In this document: positions 57,420 through 64,000 of the stretch, piece after piece
How positions within the stretch are numbered: position 1 is the stretch's first letter
Layout: the number at the start of each line of letters is the position of its first letter
NCBI RefSeq assembly: GCF_947241705.1
Contig: NC_079260.1
Location: 248,001-312,000, forward strand
Source of the DNA: Saccharomyces mikatae IFO 1815
Lineage: Eukaryota > Ascomycota > Saccharomycetes > Saccharomycetales > Saccharomycetaceae
Direction of reading: 5' to 3'
DNA: 64,000 nucleotides
Notes under the pieces: model-generated
Database searches by the model: none
Seen by the model: only the letters and a program-made list of their open reading frames with translations
Told to the model about the DNA's origin: nothing
Position numbers and translations under genes: made by a program

Positions 57420-58360
57420 CTTTTATTCTTTGCTACGGCTTTCGAATCTTTTACCTGAGATTCTTTTCTGATCAAGATACGTGAGTATTTTGAAAGTTGT
57501 ATGCGGTCAAAGAGATATGGAGAGCAAGAATTTAAAAGAGGAGGAGCATCTAAGTCGATTTGAGACTTCGATATAAATATATGCGGCAGTTAAAACATGA
57601 AGAGTACTTTTTTAACGGGCACATTATTTCTAGAGAAAGCTTTTCCTTCTAAACGCCCAGTAAAAAGGAAATTTAGAACAAAATGATTAATTTTGCCTCT
57701 CAGATTCATTATGAGGTGGCACTATTTTGTCACATTTTATATTTTTCATCCCGCGTTTGGCCTTCATAAGAAAAGTATGCAGAGGGGTGGGATGAGAATG
57801 CGACGGGAGGGGTGTGTTAAAATAAAAAATGCCTTTTGCTCTTCCGAAAAACGGCAAAAATTGCCGAATAGCTTAGTTTGCTCAACCGGAAGCTGTAAAA
57901 GTTTGTTACCCGTTTTCAGATACTTTATTATTTTGAATGATATCCAAGATGACTAAGAAAATGTTTTCCTTATTTAGTGGTGCCTTTTGCCTTGCACAGA
58001 CCACACGGCACTAATCGAGGATGCTATGATTATGTTTGACTTAATCATTCACATACAAAGCTCGGGCAAATATGGCACTGGTCAATTTAGTCACCGATAC
58101 AATAAGAAAGAGTCAGCACAACAGTGGAGATACATATTGACTCGTTTCTACGGCTTGAGAGAGAGTACTCTATAGTTAGAATTCTGACCAGAACAGGCAG
58201 ATACTATTAAGATAACATAATACGAAGTTATGATAAATATAGATTTTTGAGTACGCATGTTTATATGTGAAAGTATACATTGAGACTATGAATATATATA
58301 TATATATATATATAAAAAGTTGTCAGAGAGCACAGGCAGATCTAGTGATCTCTACTTGCC
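57420..58360. other. Intergenic: VHR2 promoter and ICL1 3' region
   Basis: About 940 bases. Two ORFs of 87 and 62 codons (57693-57956 and 57987-58175) match nothing known. An ARS-core match lies at 57735-57745, which I do not call an origin. A TA repeat at 58292-58314 is next to the ICL1 3' end. Confidence 0.45.
58292..58314. repeat. AT dinucleotide microsatellite (23 bases)
   Basis: An uninterrupted alternating A/T tract just downstream of the ICL1 stop. Such TATATA tracts act as yeast polyadenylation efficiency signals and mutate rapidly in length. Confidence 0.9.
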
Positions 58361-60034
58361 CTACTTTTTTACCCCATTTTCTTTGAACTGATCTTCAGTG
58401 ACACCAGTACCCATGGCAGCAGTTGCGCTAACACCACCTTGAGCTAGCTTCAATAGTCCATCAATGTACTCTGCACCAGACCATTTTTGGTGCTTTAACA
58501 CATCAACACCATCGTCCATTTCCCTCTGCTGAACGTTCTGGGCGTAGGCTTTCATCCCATCCTTTGCAAAATCACGAGAAAAGTTATGGACAGCCAAAGC
58601 ATTAGTGTGTAGACCTGCCAATGTGATGAATTGCCAAATGTACCCTAGATCACCTAGTCTTTGTATGAAAGTATGTTGTTCATCAACAGACATTGCCTTT
58701 GGCCAGTTAAAAGATGGAGATAAGTTGTAAGCCAGCCATTGATCAGGGAATTTCTCTTTCACACCTTCAGCAAATTCCTTGGCTTGTTGAAAGTCCGGAT
58801 AGTTAGATTCCATCCATACCAGATCGGCATATGGAGCGAATGCGCGAGCTCTCATGACGGAACATTGTGTTCCACCTCTGTAACGGTATAATCCTTCCCT
58901 TACACGTGGTAGATCCCAATCGAAGAAAATTTCGTGACCTAGAATTTCTTTAGCAAGTTTTTTGGCCTCTCTATGGGATGTTTCGGTTAATGGACCCACT
59001 TTGGAGGTAAAGTTCTTGACCAATTCATGCTTATTTGGTAAGGCAGATTTCTCAATCTCATCAATTACGGCCTCATGGAATAACTTGAGGCCGGCATCTC
59101 TACACCATTTCTGTTCAATATCAGCCAATTCTTGTCCTGAAGCACCACTCATGATCGCATCATTTAAAACTTCGGCAAATGGCTCAATTTTAGGGTTGGT
59201 GGCACCAACGATGAAGTAATGATCTCTCGTATCGATTGTCGAGCTAATCAAAGTAGCAGCTTCTGAATCAGTTCGAGCAACGACAACCAAGTCAGAATGC
59301 ATGATATCGGCACACATTCTAATAGTCACCAACCTGTTGACATGTTCTTGAACTGGTATAACACATCTTCCTGCCATATGTCCACATTTTTTATTTGTGG
59401 ATGTCTGATCTTCCATATGGATCCCTGCAGCACCACGCTCAATGAACATTTTGGTCAACTTAAACACTGCGGTTAAACCACCGTGGCCAGCGTCAGCATC
59501 AGCTACAATTGGTGTTAAATAGTCGATTGGTGCTCCCATTTCATCCAGTTCCTCTTGGGATTTAGCTTTTGAACGAGCTTCTAATTGTTTTCTGTCATGA
59601 AATAATTGAGCCTTGAATAAATGCTCTACTTTGTTTGGAACAGTGTCCATCGGATAATCAGCTAGATCTGGTCCTGGTTCATTTGAGGTAGACGCAGTTG
59701 AAGAACATTGCCAACCTGAAATATAGATGGTATCTAAATACTTCGCCATTTGAGAAATTTGAACAGGATCTAGGGCACCAAAAGTTTTAGAGACTGTACC
59801 TTCATTATGATGCTTTTCTAATACCTTGAACAATTTTCTGGACATAACTGAAGAAGGGTATTCAATTGGTGGGAAAGTTCCACGTCTAACAGCAATATCT
59901 TTGGGTGTGTAACTTCTTTTAGTCTTATTCCAGCGTGAGTCAGACCACCATTCTTCAATCTCGGCAGCATCTGCATCCAACTTTGCTTGCAAAGTTGCGA
60001 AATCGTTCCTTGTATTTCCAACGGGGATAGGCAT
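58361..60034 (-). CDS. ICL1: Icl1, isocitrate lyase of the glyoxylate cycle
   Basis: This 557-residue protein has the same length as S. cerevisiae Icl1. The catalytic KKCGHMAGR has the reactive C217, and the acid and metal-site stretches around [12 protein letters not shown] and [11 protein letters not shown] are kept. It cleaves isocitrate to glyoxylate and succinate so that cells can grow on C2 compounds. A TATATAA at 60174-60180 and two CSRE motifs upstream fit its known Cat8/Sip4 activation and glucose repression. Confidence 0.98.
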   Translation of the reverse strand: MPIPVGNTRNDFATLQAKLDADAAEIEEWWSDSRWNKTKRSYTPKDIAVRRGTFPPIEYPSSVMSRKLFKVLEKHHNEGTVSKTFGALDPVQISQMAKYLDTIYISGWQCSSTASTSNEPGPDLADYPMDTVPNKVEHLFKAQLFHDRKQLEARSKAKSQEELDEMGAPIDYLTPIVADADAGHGGLTAVFKLTKMFIERGAAGIHMEDQTSTNKKCGHMAGRCVIPVQEHVNRLVTIRMCADIMHSDLVVVARTDSEAATLISSTIDTRDHYFIVGATNPKIEPFAEVLNDAIMSGASGQELADIEQKWCRDAGLKLFHEAVIDEIEKSALPNKHELVKNFTSKVGPLTETSHREAKKLAKEILGHEIFFDWDLPRVREGLYRYRGGTQCSVMRARAFAPYADLVWMESNYPDFQQAKEFAEGVKEKFPDQWLAYNLSPSFNWPKAMSVDEQHTFIQRLGDLGYIWQFITLAGLHTNALAVHNFSRDFAKDGMKAYAQNVQQREMDDGVDVLKHQKWSGAEYIDGLLKLAQGGVSATAAMGTGVTEDQFKENGVKK

Positions 60035-61643
60035 TTTTCGTTGACTTCTTTGTTATGTTGTACTAAGAGTTTTCTCTTAACTGTTACGTATTTATATGTG
60101 TAAAGAAGAACAGCAAGAGGAAATTGATAATGGAAGAGGAATTATTATCACTTGGCTAGCAAAACTACTCCTTTATATAATAAAGGAACGTTTTGTGAAT
60201 TCCGGTGTGCCTTCTTAAAGGGCGAGCTTCAGCTAGCTGCCATACTTTTCCCATTCATACCAGAATTGAGGCATATGCTAGCATGTAGTCCGGATTATGG
60301 ATATTTCTTTCTGTAAAGGGTAGCGTTACATGACGTTAAGAGTTTGGTTTTTTTGTGGTGATTGGCTTCAATTTTGATCATTTTCGGATGAAATGAGAAA
60401 TGGAAAAAGTAGATAAGCCGTCTCATCGGATGAATGGAAAAATCTGGGGCAAAAGGGAAGGCGCTCCCTCTCATCGGGCAAAAATGCAAAGTCCGGATTC
60501 AACATCCGGGTTAGTTTACTATGGCCATTTAGCGATGTGTTCGATCCCTCTCACTTTCTTAAATCCTAACTGACACATTGAAACATTATAACAAAATAAT
60601 GCTGCAGACAACTTTTACAAGAACTATATATATCTATAATTTTTATGCGTAATCAATTTTCCCACTGAAACCATTTTCGGTAACTCATAACCTTACTATG
60701 CTCCACTGTATTCTTTATTCTTATTTATATTTTGTTGTAAAAAAAGATGAATAAAGAAAACGAAGAAAATGACTTCAAACAATTAATAGCAAGTTACTTT
60801 CAATACAATTGCGTAGTCATAAACAGGCTTATACTTCTGTATAAAGAACGAAAAGTTTCTACAAGAATAGGCAATACTATATTTGGAAGATCTGAGTAGC
60901 GAGGTTTTTACTACTTCAAATTGAAACATGTTCTGGAATCCGGTTTTTGCTTAATGTAATAATTATGATGTATAAAAAAAATACTAAAAGTTCTTCTGTT
61001 GTAGAGAAGCCAGAAATAAGCCGATTATGATTTTAAAAACCAACTCTGCTTTCTCTTGCGTTTACAGAGTCATTAATTCCATTACATCCTCAACCCTAAC
61101 GCTTCAATTTCACTCAATTTAATGCTGATTCACATCATATTCTACCCATCTCATGTTCTACGTCGTCTTCTAACAGCTTTTAAAATAATACCTCGGTAAT
61201 GAGTCTAAAACTGTAAACCACCGATAGACAGCAATTTTCAATTGCTCTTTCAAACACCGTAAAAAACAAAAGCAAGAAGTCTGCCAAATAGATTCACAGC
61301 TCATTCATTAACTTCCCTAAGCTGTCAGAGTATTCTGGAACTAGATTGTTGCAAAGAAGAACTTGATCCCTAAAAAATGTGCTGGATAAAAGCAAAATTT
61401 CGTTTCTCTCAAAGGGGCAGTGAAATGATAATGAGTTAAAAAAAGACAACTCTTGCTAAGTCATGGTTCAAGCTTATAAAATTTTATAAACATTTTATAT
61501 CAGTTGCGCAAGTTTCATCGCACATGTCCATTTATATTTACATGTTCGAATAGTGACTTATTTTAAGTATAACTTTTACAATGAAGTTACCTAGCTTTCA
61601 TTTTATTGTTACCCAGCATTGAAGTTCAGAAGGAGGAAAAAAA
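60035..61643. other. Intergenic: ICL1 promoter to tRNA-Ser
   Basis: About 1.6 kb. The first 500 bases are the ICL1 promoter, with a TATA box, two CSREs and a 64-codon antisense-type ORF of no known kind. The rest (60540-61640) is AT-rich with no ORF over about 60 codons, no recognised RNA gene and no clear LTR. Confidence 0.5.
60384..60437. promoter_or_regulatory. Two carbon source-responsive elements (CSRE) upstream of ICL1
   Basis: TCGGATGAATGG at 60426-60437 fits YCGGAYRRAWGG at every position. TCGGATGAAATG at 60384-60395 fits with one mismatch. Cat8 and Sip4 bind these elements in gluconeogenic promoters such as ICL1. They lie about 350-400 bases upstream of the ATG. Confidence 0.75.
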
Positions 61644-61725
61644 CGACACCAGCAGGATTTGAACCAGCGCGGGCAGAGCCCAACAGATTTCAAGTCTGTC
61701 GCCTTAACCACTCGGCCATAGTGCC
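61644..61725 (-). tRNA. tS(UGA): tRNA-Ser (anticodon UGA)
   Basis: An 82-nt tRNA on the minus strand: acceptor GGCACTA pairs with TGGTGTC, the D-arm has GGCCGAGTGG, the anticodon stem ACAGA/TCTGT encloses loop CTTGAAA with anticodon TGA, a long variable arm (GGGCTCTGCCC region) marks a class II serine tRNA, and the T-arm has GGTTCAAATCC. A T-run terminator follows on the minus strand (61643-61637). No intron. ICL1 is the neighbour, as in S. cerevisiae. Confidence 0.97.
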
Positions 61726-61738
61726 TATATACATGTGG

Positions 61739-61810
61739 TGTTTTATTCAAAAAATAACATAACTCAGTATGAAACAACCTTGTAATGAGACTAACAGATT
61801 CAGCAACATA
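61739..61810 (+). mobile_element. Possible sigma LTR relic (Ty3 family), 5' part
   Basis: The plus strand begins TGTTTTATTCAAAA about 13 bases outside the tRNA-Ser 5' end, then reads CTCAGTATGAAACAAC. This is close in order and spacing to the 5' part of a Ty3 sigma LTR as I remember it, and Ty3 is known to insert just upstream of tRNA genes. Only about 70 degraded bases remain. The call is tentative because it rests on memory of a consensus. Confidence 0.35.
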
Positions 61811-61817
61811 AGGTAAG

Positions 61818-62146
61818 TGTTGATAATTAGTAGTTTAGTAAGTTGTAATAATTAAGAATAGTCGTTCCTTCTTAATCTATATAAGAGAGGTATATAAAAC
61901 ACACGCTGATTAGTTATATTAAACCAAAAGGTTCAGACATAAATCAGAGTGTTAATGATAAGAATTTGATGATAACTCATCTTCTTATATAATAAGTTCT
62001 GATCAATTAATAGATCTTTATCTCATTACTGCAGTAAATTCTATTATTAGAATTTTTCTACTTCAATTTATACGAAGACGTATAGTTGCAATAACTTAAT
62101 CCAATTTATACGAATAGGTGTATAGTAGTAATCACTTATTCCAACA
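61818..62146 (-). mobile_element. Tau-like LTR: 3' LTR of a Ty4-family element, 329 bp
   Basis: On the minus strand it begins TGTTGGAATAAG and ends CTAATTATCAACA. It directly follows a purine-rich tract (AAGGGGGCA) and lies 3' of the pol frame, which identifies it as the 3' LTR. It begins about 92 bases upstream of the tRNA-Ser 5' end, a typical Ty4 target distance. A related solo LTR lies at 22931-23307. Confidence 0.85.
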
Positions 62147-64000
62147 TGCCCCCTTAAAGATATATTATTGTACTCCAACAGATATCTGCTATGTGTTTGG
62201 TTCTTAAGTAATTTTAATTATCAATAGTCCGTTGAGGCCAAAATATCCTGTGGTGTTATCTGATTGTTCAATACTTTAATAAATCTATCAAAATCAGATA
62301 TTGAGACTGGTTTGGTAAGTAAATCTGCTATATTATCTTTACCTTTTATTTTTATTAGTTTTATAATCTTCTCTTTTATTTTCTCTTTAATTATTTCTGT
62401 TTTTATCCATGTGAACTTCTGTTTGGGTTGTAGATAGCTCCGATTTAAACCTTCGATAGCTGGTTTTGAATCAGTAAGCATTGTAAGTTCCTTATCTCCA
62501 CCTTCTCCGAGTTCTGTTAAGGTTGCCTTCAGTGTTTCTGAGTCTGCATAGCCTTCATAGATAGCATGAAGTTCTGCTTCAGTTGAGGATACGCACTTGT
62601 TTGAGCTTTTATTAGAATAAACATTGAAGATATTTTTTCCATACCAAATTATAACACCAATTCTTGATTGTGCATCGTATTCTGTTCCAACTGATGCATC
62701 TGTGATAGTAGTGATTTTCTTATCTTTGTTAAGATCTCTATCATAGTGTATGCCTATATTCGTATGTTGTACCAAGTATTGTATGATTTTATAAATCATG
62801 TAGAACACCTGTTTATGAGGAAAGTTTACTAATCTAGCCACCTTTTTAACCGCAAATTCAACATCATATCTACATTTATACCTAACATAGTTAAGTTCAC
62901 CTAATAGTTGCTGTAATTTCAACACGCCGTCTTTGTATTCCTTTTCGGTCATTTTTAATTCTCCGTTTTTAGGATCAATCTTGTATATTGATATGTGTGG
63001 AATTGACCTTTTTCTAACCTTATCCAATTCCTTTTTATATTTCTCACCCATTTTTTCTATAAATGATATTAACGTCAAATCAACCGTACCAAGTTTTTTG
63101 TTATAGATCAAATCCATTCCTAGAATATCTGTATCCAAAATACCATCTATTAAGGTACCAGTAATTTTCAATTCAAAGGTTTTTTTTAAATTGTTTATGA
63201 AATCATCTAGTCTTTGTTCATCACTTGCTGCAATCACACAGTCATCAACATAAACTGCGATCATGAGTTTTTTATCCTTGGATTGGTATAGTCCTGGAGT
63301 ATAAGTATTATCTTTTAATCCAACACTATTTAGATATCGTCTAAGATGGTCGTTCCATTCTTTAGGACTCTGTTTGAGACCATATAGTGCTTTATCTAGT
63401 TTAACAACGCATCTTCTGTCATGAGGGTGTGGAATGTAAATGTCTTCTTCCAGTTTAGCATATAAGAACGCATGGTTAATATCTAGTGTTTTCATGAACA
63501 TATTCCTATTGTTTGCAATCATCAGAAATATTTTAATGTGGTTATGGTTTAGGGATTCTGTTCCAATAACGTTATACGTGTCTGGTGTCTGGATATCACC
63601 TCTACAAACAATTCTTGCTTTATAGATACCATTTCTCTTCTTTGAGAATATTGTATTTGTCGGAATTATTAAATTACTGGGAACATCAGATCTGTTGTAT
63701 TTGACGTTGATGTCAAATACTTTCATATCCTTGAGATTCTGTAATTCTTTCCTGTATGCCTCTTTATAAGCATGTTTTTCTTTGAGATCAGCATTTCCTG
63801 AAATAGCTTCATTGTAGTATATGGTTTTAATTCTCGGTGCAGAACTTGTTTCTGTGTTATCCGGAAGTAATTTAATTATATTCTTTCTCTGACGCTTATT
63901 GTCTCTTTCAACCATGTCATGAAACGAGGTCCTGTTTTCAACAGGCCGCTTTCTTTTCTTATTCAAAGAATTAAACGTTTTATTCAGGAATCCAGCTTTG
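61818..64000 (-). mobile_element. Ty4-like (Copia/Pseudoviridae) LTR retrotransposon, 3' portion
   Basis: The 3' part of an LTR retrotransposon on the minus strand, leaving the window on the right. It contains the end of POL at 62221-64000 with Copia-type reverse transcriptase (the YVDD block) and RNase H parts, then the purine tract and 3' LTR. The POL frame is open across everything visible, so this part looks whole; the rest cannot be judged. Its kinship is with Ty4/Tsu4, shown by the C-terminal region and the tau-like LTR rather than delta or sigma. It is probably a recent insertion, since the frame is open, but LTR-LTR dating is impossible without the 5' LTR. Confidence 0.85.

Noticed and set aside
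57735-57745. Exact ARS consensus core (also at 41249-41259), possible replication origins
   Set aside because: Such 11-base matches are common in AT-rich yeast DNA; without B elements or functional data I do not call an origin.

Overview
This window is a stretch of nuclear chromosome from a budding yeast of the genus Saccharomyces. Gene content, order and orientation match the right arm of S. cerevisiae chromosome V from PHM8 (YER037W) to just past ICL1 (YER065C). Genes are compact and AT-rich, introns are rare with yeast splice signals (TACTAAC branch points), and Ty-family LTRs sit next to tRNA genes. Several proteins (for example Yen1, Fcy22 and the Gln3 spacers) differ visibly from the S. 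cerevisiae versions as I remember them, so this is probably another sensu stricto species. I cannot name it from sequence alone.

Layout. Positions 1-13.6 kb: 3' part of PHM8, KRE29, a decayed full-length HVG1 pseudogene, GLN3, YEN1, MXR1, SAH1, ERG28 and the intron-containing MEI4. Positions 13.8-22 kb: ACA1, a 1.6 kb gene-free stretch, SPO73, SAP1 and CAJ1. Positions 22.4-23.5 kb: a small island of LTR relics (opposed delta fragments and a tau-like solo LTR) in front of tRNA-Gln(UUG). Positions 23.8-39 kb: ISD11, TPA1, RSM18, JHD1, HOM3, PIC2, the 37-residue YER053C-A, GIP2 and HIS1. Positions 39.6-51.4 kb: FCY2, RPL34A (intron), HMF1, PET117, PCL6 and the tandem permeases FCY21 and FCY22. 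Positions 51.5-60 kb: CEM1, GPP2/HOR2, THO1, VHR2 and ICL1. Positions 61.6-64 kb: tRNA-Ser(UGA), a possible sigma relic and the 3' part of a Ty4-like LTR retrotransposon that leaves the window.

The genes are individually transcribed and are not an operon, but some themes recur. HOM3 and HIS1 are amino-acid biosynthesis genes with Gcn4-type sites. GLN3 is the nitrogen-catabolite activator. FCY2, FCY21 and FCY22 take up cytosine and purines. PCL6, GIP2, GPP2 and ICL1 belong to carbon and stress metabolism, and MEI4 and SPO73 to meiosis and sporulation. Recognisable promoter motifs (Gcn4, CSRE, SRE, Rap1, STRE, MSE) sit where known regulation would place them.

I found no new multi-gene system. 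The points most worth a second look are the HVG1 relic, an exact three-way identity patch in the FCY permeases that suggests gene conversion, a 12-nt repeat that carries the PCL6 stop codon in every copy, and the layered retroelement remains beside the two tRNA genes. Gene identities rest on recall of S. cerevisiae protein sequences, not on a database search.
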